From positions 248,001 through 312,000 of the forward strand of contig CADCXC010000041.1 in the NCBI GenBank assembly GCA_902806595.1: DNA of 64,000 nt, read 5' to 3'. The translations under genes were made by a program, and so were the position numbers. Below are positions 32,935 to 43,983 of this stretch, piece after piece. Source of the stretch: Pyrenopolyporus hunteri (Eukaryota > Ascomycota > Sordariomycetes > Xylariales > Hypoxylaceae). Position 1 is the stretch's first letter, and every line of letters starts with the position of its first letter. The notes below the pieces were generated by a model. It did no database searches, had not been told where the DNA came from, and worked only from the letters and a program-made list of their open reading frames with translations.

Positions 32935-34190
32935 TTACCATAATCCGTCCATTTCTGCCATCGCTTCCTCTTCATCCGCGTCAGCGACGTCTTTGGCCAC
33001 TGCCGGTGTCTCTTTAGGCTTTGCACCCTCTGGTTGTTTGGTTTGTGATTGAGTTTCTGCTTCCGCCATTAATGCATCTAGGTCATCTTCCTCGTCGTTA
33101 TCTGTCGGAGCCTGTACCGGCTTAGACGTAGAATTAGAGCTCCGGGTGGGTGCTATCTCCTGTGCTTCGGTTTCGGCCATCAGTGCATCTAGATCATCCT
33201 CATCTGGCTCGTTTCGTACCGGGACGGCCTTCCCGGTGCCATCGCCAAAGAGAGAAGTGGGCTTTGTGCGTTGCGATTCTTCCTCGGCCATTAGCGCGTC
33301 CAAGTCATCCTCGTCGGGTTCGCCGCCATTCCCGAATATTGACGTGCTCGCAGGCCCCGCGTTGGTCCCCTTTTCTCCAAATAGGGATGTGCCTGTAGGT
33401 TGCGTTGTCCTCGGTGCTCGTGGTGTAACGCCGTATATATCATTATCGTCAGGTACGTCGTCCCGAGTAGGTGTCTGCGCCCTGTCGCCTCCTTGATTCT
33501 GGAATATCGGGGCAATTCTAGCCGGGAATTTCGCAGGAGCGCGTTCTTCTGCCTGGTCGTGGGACTCGCCGAACAGGTCCTCATCTTCCCCATCTAGCGC
33601 CGGCGGTCTCGGTTTTCCTTCGTCGATCCATTCCATGCGCTTCATCCGCATGTATTTCTTGTGGCCCGCCTTCTCCGCCATAGCCGCAGCATCTAAGAAT
33701 TTCGCTTTGGGAAATAGGTCGTCGAACCATAATTGGTAGAAGGAAAGGAGTCTAGCTGCGTCGGAGAACTAGGATGCTGTCAGCGCTTCCAGGGATCCTT
33801 CTTTGACCGCGCAGGATATTCCTACTTCATGCCCTTTGCCCTTGAATTTCAAATCCCGTGCTTTTCTCCTTAATCTAGGTATACCTTTCTCGGATAGCAA
33901 CCTATGTTTCGTCAGTCCGGATTCTGTCCATAGGCGCTCAATTTTATAAGTGACGCGAACCTGCTTTCATCTAGCTTGACAATTGGGGCCCTAGCTTTCT
34001 TCTGCACAGACACGGCCTCGTCGATTCCTAAACCGCTGGCATCTTTGCGCTTTTTGGACTGCGTGTCGTTGCTCGGAGCTTCGTTCCCAGACTCGGCAAA
34101 GGGGTCGTCGTCGACGTCGTAATTATCTATATTATTGTTCGATGGCTTACTCAGTGCCGAGGATTTCTTCTGTACCGTTTGTGACGCCAT
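32935..34190 (-). CDS. CSM3: Csm3/Swi3 (Tipin-like) replication fork protection subunit
   Basis: Exons 34190-33961, 33901-33826 and 33768-32935 (introns of 59 and 57 nt) give 379 residues. A basic, disordered N-terminus leads to the Swi3 domain, rebuilt across both joins: RLLSEKGIPRLRRKAR, FKGKGHE, FSDAARLLSFYQLWFDDLFPKAKF, and later EWIDEGKPR. Csm3/Swi3 pairs with Tof1/Swi1 to stabilise stalled forks and support the S-phase checkpoint and cohesion, acting in the nucleus. The C-terminal 200 residues are acidic and repetitive: TSLFG or TSIFG units alternate with three copies of DDLDALMAE, and the protein ends EEEAMAEMDGLW. Met 34190 is chosen over one 26 codons upstream because it begins the low-complexity N-terminus usual for the family. 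Confidence 0.9.
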
Positions 34191-34320
34191 TTTGTCTGTA
34201 TTTACTTCACGGTGGAATCTAGGATCGGTAGGTAGGATAGCAGAAACAGGGCATAAAACGCGTCGCATTGATGAAGGACGCGATTTGACGTGGGGCTTTT
34301 GTCGATAAACTTAATTGGAT

Positions 34321-35019
34321 TTAAGTCAGAAGGGGGGGTAGTTGACCCCTGGAGTGGTTGACCCCTAGTATAAGGGGACCAATTAAAGAGCAGCGTTTTT
34401 AAGGGGGCCACTTATTTTTATTATATATTCGATGTAGCTTTTATTTTAGTCTCTTTTGATCAAATTTACAAGCTACACCCGTTTCGGCTAATTCTACCGC
34501 ACCTGGGCCTTTTGATTGGTTGACTACCCCCAAAAAGTCTGCTGACGTCATGGAGGCTGCGTAAAAGCTTTTTCAAATCGAATCTAGGGAGCCAATTAAA
34601 CGGCTCCTTTTTTAAAAAAATAGGAAAGTTAATTGACTTAATTGCGCTGCGATTGGCTGCCGTTGAAGCTAAACGCGATGGCCTAAAAGACCTAGCTAAT
34701 CGGCGAAAGCCGAATGTACGCGCTAAAGTTATTCCTGATCCGAATCTTCTTTTTTGTCGGATTGAAGATATAATGCGCGCTAAACTACAAATGGAGAAAC
34801 GGTCTAACCCGGCTAGGATTAGTGAAAGTGTAGTAGTGGCGAATTTTGAAGATTTATGCTTAGAATGGCAATTAGAAAGCTTTCCGACCAATTAGAAGCT
34901 AGTAATTTATCTTTAATTTTCAAATGTACCGCGTTAAACCCAAAAGGGCTAAGCTCGCACAAATCTTACTAGGGGGGGTCAACCACTCCAGGGGTCAACT
35001 ACCCCCCCTTTTGACTTAA
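34321..35019. mobile_element. MITE-like element with about 50-bp terminal inverted repeats
   Basis: The left end (34321 to about 34370) and right end (about 34967-35019) are inverted copies. Reading inward from each end: TTAAGTCA, two or three purines, seven Gs, TAGTTGACCCCTGGAGTGG, then TTGACCCC and TAGTA. They differ by one substitution near the tip and a 3-nt indel. Each arm contains the unit GTTGACCCC twice. If TTAA at both borders is the target duplication, the core is 34325-35015. The 600-bp interior encodes no complete transposase, so the element would be non-autonomous. Superfamily unknown. Confidence 0.85.
34653..34895 (+). pseudogene. Short reading frame inside the MITE-like element
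   Basis: An 80-codon frame (in-frame sequence extends upstream without a Met) with a basic-acidic helical composition: EAKRDGLKDLANRRK, then RIEDIMRAKLQMEK. It may be a remnant of a parent element's protein, such as a transposase N-terminal region. I do not recognise it, and chance is possible. Confidence 0.3.
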
Positions 35020-35278
35020 TGACGGAGCTACGGGCAGCTTAGGTACCTAGGTACGTATAGGTGGTCATAGCGTCCGACGCAGCTCTCGGGCTTGTACCTC
35101 GTTTAAATACATATATAATGATAAACACTATACGTACTACCGAGGAAACCCCGCTTACCTCATCGACTTTCCCTCGACTTTCGCGATTTCAAGCTTCATG
35201 ATTCCCGTTGACACCCATTGAATCTCCGAAAGAACATTATACTGAAGCTATCGGGGAGCCTAATTTGACTCCGCGAGC

Positions 35279-36071
35279 ATGGCGACCCCTCCGCAACAAA
35301 CGTATATTCCTAGCAAAGTTGTCAAGACCGAGTATCCCGTATGTGCCGTTGTCAATTCGCCCGTAGATAGCTTCGCTAACCCGAGGATCGCAATATAGCT
35401 CATTGACAATGATCCGTACGTAACGACTTCGAAGCTCCGCCCAGGCCCATGCTGATATATTCTCCCGCTGACATCTGTATTATCGAATCATAGACATTTC
35501 AGGAGGGTAATAGGCTATGCCCGGCCATCAGACTACGTGCACGGCACCGTAGCCGCGGCGGCGGGTCCAGGCCTACTCTGGACAATGGAGAGGTTCGCGC
35601 CCTCGCACGTCGGCCGGGGCGGCTTTGCGCGCGCCATGCGACTTGCCGGAGTGATCGGTGCTATTGGCGGATTCCTATACTTCTACCAACGATCGTCCTG
35701 TATGTTACAACCCCCCACGTTTCTCATCGAACTCAATATTTCCGTTTAAGAAAAGTCTGTCTGATAAGATGATGTGTCCGCGTATAGTACGATTCTACGG
35801 TATGTCGGAGAATGCCCGCGAAGTGGAGATGGACATGCGGGAGATGGTAGACAAAGTCAAGGCGGGCGAGCCGTTGTACGGCGAGAGCAAGCTGTCGCCG
35901 CACATGCAGGGCGTTGCGGCTCGCCAGTCCCGATACTCAGCGCTGTTCACCGCCGTCCTGCCTTGGTTCAACTTCGTCAACCACAACCAGCACGGCGTCG
36001 ACACCGCCAAGTACTACAGGGCTGCCGAGCAGGAGCTCGAGGCTGAGCGCCTGGCCAAGGGCGGTTCGTAA
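35279..36071 (+). CDS. NADH:ubiquinone oxidoreductase (complex I) 20.9-21 kDa subunit NUXM
   Basis: Four exons: 35279-35338, 35399-35415 (a 17-nt microexon), 35494-35699 and 35788-36071, giving 188 residues (about 21 kDa). Joining through the microexon restores TEYPLIDNDPHFRRVIGYARPSDY, the conserved N-terminal block of the fungal subunit. Then come PSHVGRGGFARAMRLAGVIGAIGGFLYFYQRSS with one membrane helix, LRFYGMSENAREVEMDMREM, and the C-terminal FNFVNHNQHGVDTAKYYRAAEQELEAERLAK. It is a supernumerary subunit of the membrane arm in the mitochondrial inner membrane, with no catalytic role. All introns are GT-AG. Transcribed divergently from CSM3. Confidence 0.93.
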
Positions 36072-36626
36072 ACGAGTCGGTCAAATTTAAGAGAAAGAGG
36101 GAGAAAAAAAAAGGCAGGGCTAAGTTACGTGTACATATACCGATGTTGGTCGGCTGGTAGGTAGCCGAAGTCTAGAAAGGCTTAGAACACGAACCGAAGA
36201 ATCGATCGAAATATCTACTAGTTTCCGTTTGGATTCCAATCGTTTCTTCGTGTACAGCCAAACTAAGGTTCATATACTATAGCGAATGGCAGGCTTGCAA
36301 CGGCGAGCATGTCTCGAAGAGAACGATCTACTGCTTGATCAAGTAAAGCTGTCGGAATAATTTTCAAAATAGGCGCATCTACAGCACTCACGGCCGGTTG
36401 GATCCACCACTGACCTAGGATAAACCGTCTAATCCAAATTCATTGCTTTAGATGGGTTCCATAACTAATTCTTCTGAAGAGGGGAATTATATTCATAGAG
36501 GAGGGTCCCAACCATACCTATGGTTATAGTTTGATAGTTGTCCATCTAAATACATAGAGCCGAGAATCGCCCCCTGAAGACGTACTTAATCAAACTCGCG
36601 ATACCCTATCCATACTCCTGATCGAT
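36072..36626. other. Intergenic region between convergent genes
   Basis: 3' flanks of NUXM and of the Zn2Cys6 gene. Nothing coding was seen. Confidence 0.5.
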
Positions 36627-39463
36627 TCACGACTGTTGATCCCCGAAAAATCCCATGTCCTCTTCCAACAAGCCTAGCATGTGATTACCCCCGGAGAACC
36701 AGTCGCCAAGCTGCGTGTTCTGCGCCGTGGATCTGGCCTGGTCGTCGATACCGGCCACGTTAAAACTGACGACGTTGTCGTCCATAGGCATGAACCCGAG
36801 CTGGCTGAGGTACATGTTGAACTCGTTCCCGACGGGCACCATGTCCTGGTCGCTGGGCTGCTGCGCCTTGGCCTCGATGTACAGCTGCGCGATGTTGTAG
36901 AGCACCTGGCACAGCTGGTACAGCTTGTTGATGGACTCCGATAGGTCGCACGCCGCCTCCAGCGACTGCACGAAGTCGGCTAGGCGCTGGAGGTCCTTCG
37001 CACTCGAGGTCTCGATCACGAGACAAAATATTACGATGAATGGGATGAAGGGCGCGTATAGAATCGTCCTGTATCGCGTTTGGTTAGAGTTAGTTTAAGC
37101 GGAGGTGCGAGAAATATAGCATACGATACATAGGTAGGTAGGGAGGTGGGTACTCACCAGTGGATATATACAATCGTCAGCGATTGGTTCTCCATCATCT
37201 CCATTGCATCTTGATGGCACGACATGGTCTCCCGTGCCGCGTCGATACATTCGTCCGAGAAGGTGCGAGACTGACTACCTCCGGGCGGCAACGCGCGATA
37301 CGTGAGGGTTAACGACGAAAGATACGACTATAGCTTAGGGTTAGTAGTAGTAGTTTAAGAGTGTTATGGACTTTAGCCATGACTTGGAAACTACGGCTTC
37401 CCGTTACGATTCGGTATTAAGTGACAAATCAAAAAAAGGGTGACGGGTACTTAGGATTGCATACAACTTCGTCTGACTTAAGCATGATGGCGTACATGCG
37501 GCCCTCGGCGGTATTGGTCTTGTCGAATGCAGAGAAGAGCTCTAAACTCTGCGTCATCAGATGTTTTAGTTCCGAAGCTATGATACCGACCTGCTCGGTA
37601 CGGTAACTGTCGGATTGCCGTAATGCCCCTGGGCTGTACAGGCGTTCGTATATACGGCCCTGAATCTGGGCGTGCTTGATCCAGATCGTTATGATTTCAT
37701 TACCTGGGTACGTCGCTAATTTGCTTTCCGGAACGATGTGAGGTAGCGAGATATCGTAGTCCTGTAGGATGGATGCTCGGCCTAGTCGCAGCGACAGTCC
37801 TTTATCTAGCATATACGTGCACCAGAACAAGATTGACTTGTCAGCTTTCCTCTGTGGGCTGTCTTTCTTCATGCTCTGGACCTGGTGAAGGCCTAGCTGC
37901 CAGCACATATGTGCTGCCCGCTCGGCCAGGAGCCATGCTAAGGAAGGGCGTGATATGTCGATTGAAAAGCTAGACTTTACGACGTAGATAGGTTAGTTAA
38001 TGCCTAGTAACAGGCTCATAAGCCAGAGCACCACAGCCGGCCTCTCTCTCGTTTAGCTGGAATGGATGTAATATACACTCACCGCCATGAGTAGAGCCTC
38101 GATATTTTCCAATGTTGCCGGCATAAGGAGGTTTAGCTGCGACAGCACGACGTCCAGGTTCTTCCGGCACATATTGAAGTATCCGTCAAACTGGGCTTTC
38201 TTCTCGGGAGTCTCCGCGCATAGACTCACCTCGGAGAACGCATATGCGAGCCCCGAGTTCACGAGAATGAGCGTCGCATCCGTAATGTCTTCCGTGTTGA
38301 AGTAGATCCGTCGGCATTGGTCGGTGAAGCGCTCTACGTCTACGAAGCAGTAGAGGACGGCGAACATCATAGGAAGAGGACCATCTACACCAAGTCACGA
38401 TTAGTAAGGTCTGAGATTCCTAGGCTTGCACAGGTATGAACTTGACGCAGAGAACAAACCCGAGAGAAAGACATACGTTTCATATCCCGAAGTGTTTGCG
38501 CTACTATTTCCATGGGAGGTAGTGGTAAATCTCGGAGAGATCTCCCGGACTGCTGCTTCTGGCCGGGAAAGCGAAACTCGTGAAAGGCTGACATGGCGCG
38601 CCGGTTCTCCTTCATCTGGACGATGTGTCGTAGTGAGGATAGGGCAGCATTGATTTTAGAGTTGCCGCCTTGTTCCTGCAATGGGGTTCCTTGCACAGCA
38701 TTCTCAAGGAACTCGCTCGCGAAGGCGGTGTGCGCCGCCAACGATGAGTTGCCCTCGAAGTCACCGGCATCCTCGGGGTCAAACACCGTGCTGGATTCAT
38801 CGTCCCGGCTATTCCCAGATAATGGAGTTAGTTTCTCGGACGGTCGCCGTGAGAAACTCTCCGTGGTGGAGGAGGTGGATGCCGATATTGGGCCTAGGTT
38901 CCGCAGGAGGGCCTCGATGCCGCCGAGCCGCTCCTCGATTTGGTCGATCTTCCGTTCACTAGTGTATATAACGAGTTACTTTTAGTAGGCAATTCTCTTC
39001 ATTCAGTATCAAGCACATCGCCTAGAAAAGCGTCACGCTTACTATTGGCTGGAAATCAACACCCGTTGGCGCGGTTCCTTGGGCTTTTGGCCGGCTCCCG
39101 TGGAACTGCATGATCGCTTGGCGCTACGGCAGTTAGAGCATGGCGACTCCTTGTCGCAGCGTATCTGAGCGATGCGGATTCACATGTTAACAAGCTTGCC
39201 AACCCTTCAGTTGTATCAAGAGGGGGGGCTGACGAATGGAGAGCGGGCTCCTCACCTTCCTAAGTCTGCATTGGTCACACTGCAATGAGAACGTCACTTA
39301 GCCAACAGCTCTCGATATAACAATAATAGCAATAATCATTGGCTTTCACAGTAGTGCCCACTCTAGCGGCCATGGTAAGGCCAATGGGTGCTAGACTCTC
39401 ACTTACAGCTCGCCGGTGTCCGGGGGACACGGGGTTACCGGCTTCGGGCGCTTCGGCTTCCAT
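36627..39463 (-). CDS. Zn2Cys6 transcription factor with fungal-specific regulatory domain
   Basis: Eight exons: 39463-39407, 39279-39256, 39164-39043, 38958-38477, 38384-38083, 37974-37465, 37327-37158 and 37068-36627. The total is 2,109 nt, or 702 residues, with every join in phase. The zinc cluster spans exons 2-3: Cys20, 23, 30, 36, 39, 46 (spacing 2-6-5-2-6). A basic linker and a short coiled coil (ERKIDQIEERLGGIEALLR) follow. The middle-homology domain starts near residue 250 and includes ISRPSLAWLLAERAAHMCWQLGLH and SLRLGRASILQDYDI. It should bind DNA, often CGG repeats, as a dimer. The target is unknown. Intron 5 uses an AAAG acceptor. No target-gene cluster flanks it. The tail is acidic and Gly/Asn-rich. 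Confidence 0.9.
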
Positions 39464-41270
39464 ATTGACGACTATCGTTTTCCTGACGACGATTATACAG
39501 GGATAATCACGCGGAAAATGGTGCAGCAACTGACAAACACGTCTTTCCACTTAGGTTCTCGGGTTTAATCGACATTGTCTCCCTCTGCCTGGACGCGCTG
39601 CCTAGAAATCGGGGCCCGCGGGGTCCGAGAAGGCGGTTTGTTTGGTCTAGATGGCATCAGTTAAAATTTCTGGGTACGTCTATGCTCCATAGGAAAATAA
39701 ATACGGTACCGATTAGCTCAATCACTACATTTACTTATATGGCCACTAGCCCATGGATTTGGGCAACGCCAGCTCCTCGTCAACAAGTAATTGATAGCCG
39801 GAGTTGAGTGTTCGGTCAACGTGATTAAGATACTGTAATATTCTTATGGGGAGTTTCACGCCAGAGTTTCGTAGATCAAAGTGGACCTTTTATGACAGAG
39901 TCCAATATAATTCAATGAGCGTATTTAGTATGAAAACGGTAGTAATATGCAGACGAACATCCTCGAGTATAGCATTTAATGTAAATAGGTAGGTATGTTG
40001 TTAGAGTTCTTGTGTTATGGTTATGGATGAATCTGAAGGCAATGGATCCCCCTTTACCCTAAGGCGTAAGCGGTTTAACGCCGGGGAGCTGACTAAACGG
40101 GGTGCCTTGGGCTTGGGTAAGCTTAACTATGGTGGGCCATTCCCCTAAAAGTGCGACGCGCTGCGAGGGGGCATACAATTCGTTTCGCTTAAAAGGTCAC
40201 AATATTAGAAAACCTCCATAATATAACATCTTCTATACCTAGGTATCTAATCTTACCCTGGCTCGTATGTTGGGTATGAGGTCTTCTTTTAATTGCTGCG
40301 TCTTTTATCGCCCTATGTGCGGGCTAATCTCGTCATGGAAGTATCAACTAATTCTCCGGGATGGGCGCTACAACAGACCCGAGTTTTGCGAGTTGGCACC
40401 TATAATCGTTTGTAGCATTCGGGATATATGTAAGTATAACCCGTGCATTCTCCATGGCCCACGTATGCTTTATAGTTCACGTACAGTATTTCATGGTTTA
40501 TAACTTACCTACCTAGGTACCTATTATACTCTATAGCCCGCTCCCTTAGCGATGTTAGGTAACAGACAATATAGTGGGATTGGCTTCGCCGCCCCTCCTT
40601 TATGTATAGAGGCTCCGTTGCCCTGCGAGTTGCGGGTTAATTTTTTTCTTCCTCTTCTTCTTCACAATATGAATCAACCCGGTTTACTCCTATTCCGTAG
40701 ATTTCTTACCCCGTGGTATTATGCTCTGTAGTTGATGCCCTTGATTAGGGTATTCCTTCTTTTTTTTTAGCCTTCTGTCCTACTAAAGAAGTCTTTTGGT
40801 TTATTTGAGGTGCCCCACTTCGCCCACCAATTTAGTTGAATTCATGTCTCTACCTATTATACAATTAACTTAACAACCCTCGCTAGACTCGGGCGAACAA
40901 CTGACCGGCCCTTACAAATATAGACGATGTAACCCGTATTCGATGCGCGGGTTAGTTATATGCCTATTGACTTATTTGCGTATTTGGGACTAAAAGTTGG
41001 CCTAATCGGGAAGGGGCTCCTATAATCGCGACTCGCGCCTCGGAGATAATCGTGAACGCATACGGATCGCGTTTAAGATAGCAAGCACTTAGACGATGAC
41101 GTTCAAAATGTGTTAAGGCTACAATAGCGGAGGACATAACCTAATGAACTATAAAGAAACCTGTCCCATCATGCGGAGCCAGAATTATCAAGAAGTCTAT
41201 AACATCAGGAGATTTTGATACCCCGCATATCATTCAACATACCTTAGGTTAGACATCCACTTAGTTACCA
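39464..41270. other. Intergenic region of 1.8 kb
   Basis: No gene was supported. It contains the promoters of the divergent Zn2Cys6 (minus) and short-chain dehydrogenase (plus) genes and palindromic ACCTAGGTACCT words at about 40507-40522. Confidence 0.5.
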
Positions 41271-42372
41271 ATGATGGCATCAGACAAGAAGATTGTCTTA
41301 GTGACGGGAGGTAAGCTAGATCCCTTTTCCTTCTCTTAGGGAAGATTTGATATTAAATGTCCCTACCTAGGTAATACCGGGCTCGGCCTCGAAATCATCA
41401 GGGCTCTGTACCAAACAGACGTCCCGTACGAGATCTTCCTCGGGAGCCGGACTGTATCCAAGGGTGAAGACGCCATCGCAGCACTGCGCAAAGAGACTCC
41501 ACAGTCACCGTCGTCGCTCAGCGTTGTACAAGTAGATGTGAACTCGGACGAGTCGCTAGAGAAGGCGGTTGAAACCATCGGGTCGCGACATGGGCGTCTC
41601 GACGTGCTAATCAACAACGCCGGCGGCTGCCTCGACAAACAGGTGGCAGACGGCGTGCTGGGCCTCCGCGAGATGTCTAACGCCTCCTGGGACCTTAACG
41701 TAACCGGCACCCACGTTTTGACCACGCTCGCCGCGCCCCTGCTGCTCAAGTCCGCCGATCCCCGCATCTTGTTCATCACCAGCGGCACTAGCTCCCTGAC
41801 CGAGACGGACAGCGGAGCCTTCGACCTCACTCACTTCGGCGGAAGCCCGCCTCCCGGATGGCCTAAGGCGAGCTCTGCGTGGCCATATACGATGTACCGG
41901 GCCGCGAAGACGGGGTTGAATAGTGAGTGAGCCCAGGTGCTATACCCTCGCAGCTCCTCCAGCAAGTTCAGGGGTTACACTCTTTAGCTCCCTAGCAACA
42001 ACTGGATTTTAATATGTGCTAACTGTTGCCCGGTAGTGCTAATGCGCGAGTGGCACCGAGTCCTTAAAAATGACGGAGTTAAGGTCTGGGCCATATCCCC
42101 GGGGTTCCTTGCTACGGGACTGGGGGGCCTCGGAAAAGAACGGTTGGCGAGTGTAAGTATTTCACCCTATATAATATGTATGGTTAAAAAGTGGGAGAGC
42201 TGGTTGCTCTCTCTATTAAACTAATGTAGATCTTGCTTTGCTGACCGTGAATACATAGATGGGCGCCAAGGACCCATCCTCCGGCGGCCAGTTCGTCAGG
42301 GACGTCGTGCAAGGTAAAAGAGACGAGGATGCTGGGAAGGTTATTCGGCCGGCCTCAGTTCAAGCATGGTAA
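41271..42372 (+). CDS. Short-chain dehydrogenase/reductase (carbonyl-reductase-like)
   Basis: Exons 41271-41310, 41371-41922, 42037-42152 and 42259-42372 give 273 residues. The Rossmann motif TGGNTGLG is completed across intron 1. It is followed by DVNSDES (adenine-pocket Asp), NNAGG, the catalytic Ser region LFITSGTSS, and Tyr189 with Lys193 in YRAAK. The active-site set is complete, so an NAD(P)H-dependent oxidoreductase acting on a carbonyl or alcohol is expected; the substrate is unknown. The arrangement (helix after GLGLEIIRAL, C-terminal VWAISPGFLATGLG) resembles carbonyl-reductase-type classical SDRs. Exon 2 begins inside a CCTAGGTA word, so the dispersed intergenic motif here supplies the splice acceptor. 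There is no targeting signal. Confidence 0.9.
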
Positions 42373-42836
42373 ATGATGGATTGAAGAACAACGTGTGTTG
42401 GATATGCTGTACAATCTTTATTTAAATGACGTACCTATATCACATGGGGAATAAAGTCTGTATCATCCGTGAGAGTGGTGATTTCTTTTAATGTCACGAT
42501 AAACATCATGAAGATTTCTTTATTTGGCCCGTACCGTCAAGGTCGTTAGATTTCGGGCTAAGAGGGCATATTATTCTGTTGCGGGTTACCGTCAAAGAGG
42601 ACACTCCAAGGCAATTGTCCAACAATTGCTTGGCCTATTGTCTTAGAACAATGCTAGGAAAGACAAATAGCGATTGTATAAATTGACGTTCTTGGGCCTT
42701 AATTTATTCACTGCTGAACTCCCCATAATACGGTCTTCGAAGAAACGACGGCCGATTAAGGAATTGAGAATAACATCAACAACACACACAGGCTTCAAGT
42801 AGGGTAAGTGTTTATCTAGGTACCTCATATCCGAAG
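42373..42836. other. Intergenic region, nothing recognised
   Basis: AT-rich spacer between two plus-strand genes. A TCTAGGTACCTC word lies at about 42815-42826, next to the start of the cysteine-rich gene. Confidence 0.5.
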
Positions 42837-43520
42837 ATGAAGCCTTGTGGGTGCATAGAATCCCTCGCCATCTACCCCTGCGGTCATGAAAAATCGTCAT
42901 GGGTGTACTGCGGTAAGGCGAAGGCTAAGAATCTCCTCAAGCGTGGACCGCTGGCACCTTGTGACTCCTATGAGAAGATGCGGGCTGAGCCCGACCTGGA
43001 GAGCACATGTGGCTCAACTTGTTTAACCATGGTCTTCCTGTGTAGTACCTGCGGTGCAGACAAGCAGATCGGATGGCAATGCTCCAGGTGCAGAACCCTA
43101 CGGAATCGGGATATGTTGGTCTGGAGCGGCTGCGTATGTCCCAAGCACTGGTGTAACAATATTGCTCTCGGAAAACATAACCGGACAATCTGTGATAAGT
43201 GCAAGGTAGAATGCCTCCTACCCCCGTCCAAGTCCAAATCTAGACCGACTAAGAAAATGCCGGAACTCTATTGGAAATGTCACAAGTGCACCCGCAATCT
43301 CTGGACGTCCGCGGATGCAATGGTGTGTAGTGGCCCCCTTGGTTGCGGGCACCGACGGTGCGGGAAATGTAGCCCTCTCTTCCGGTGTAGCTGCAAGTGC
43401 ATCTGCACGTACAACTTCATCGAAGGCGGTTCCAAGCTATGTCAGTTCTGCGCCAATGGAAAGCATGTTATTGACGGTGACCCGAACGACTCCTCGGTTC
43501 CCCCCGGCACTGCGCTGTAG
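42837..43520 (+). CDS. Cysteine-rich, probably zinc-binding fungal protein
   Basis: Single-exon, 227-residue protein with 29 cysteines (13 percent). There is no signal peptide, so the thiols are probably metal-bound rather than disulfides. Several CxxC knuckles are visible: CSTC, CSRC, CDKC, CHKC, CGKC and CQFC. The best-defined block is YWKCHKC, later CSGPLGCGHRRCGKC, a Trp-x-Cys ribbon plus C-x-H-x-x-C pattern found in unnamed fungal zinc-ribbon proteins. The first 70 residues hold a separate Cys/His group (CGCIESLAIYPCGHEK). No known enzyme motif is present. The function is unknown; a nucleic-acid- or protein-binding role is a guess. Confidence 0.7.
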   Translation: MKPCGCIESLAIYPCGHEKSSWVYCGKAKAKNLLKRGPLAPCDSYEKMRAEPDLESTCGSTCLTMVFLCSTCGADKQIGWQCSRCRTLRNRDMLVWSGCVCPKHWCNNIALGKHNRTICDKCKVECLLPPSKSKSRPTKKMPELYWKCHKCTRNLWTSADAMVCSGPLGCGHRRCGKCSPLFRCSCKCICTYNFIEGGSKLCQFCANGKHVIDGDPNDSSVPPGTAL

Positions 43521-43983
43521 TTGGGGAGACCATCAGTAGGTTGGTAGGTAGGTAGGTGCCGGTGTAATATTAATAGGAGGCGCCGTTCTTCATTCTTGCG
43601 GATGATCGACCTTGGTTGGTCGTTTCAAAATGACTCGGCGATTTCTGTTAATGCTACTTCGGAGCGTATGCCAACGATGAAATAGATTCTTTCTCTTAGA
43701 TATGTCACAAATCCCAAGTTTTCGGAATGACCTTACTAAGCGTCGACTGTCTTATGCCTCAACTAGACAATTAATGACGTGATTTGCTCGAAGTGATTAT
43801 TCTGTGTCATTTGCTTTAGGTGGTTAGGAAATGACTGCTTAACATGTGTACGGGTAAGTGTTCGGGAGGTTGCCCCTTATGCATGCATAGCCGACTCTCC
43901 ACGTCAGTTAAGTGACTAATAGAAGACTTCTTTCTCTTTTCACCTTCGTAGACGCCTAGTCATAAATAATTACTTTAGATAAT
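43521..43983. other. Intergenic region
   Basis: Begins with a short (GGTA)n run at 43540-43557. No gene was seen. Confidence 0.5.

Larger units (their letters stand above)
34191..35278. other. Divergent CSM3/NUXM promoter region carrying a MITE-like element
   Basis: Most of this 1.1-kb region is the inverted-repeat element at 34321-35019. The remaining 130 bp on the CSM3 side and 260 bp on the NUXM side should hold both promoters. A TAGGTACCTAGGTACG word lies at about 35041-35056. Confidence 0.6.
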
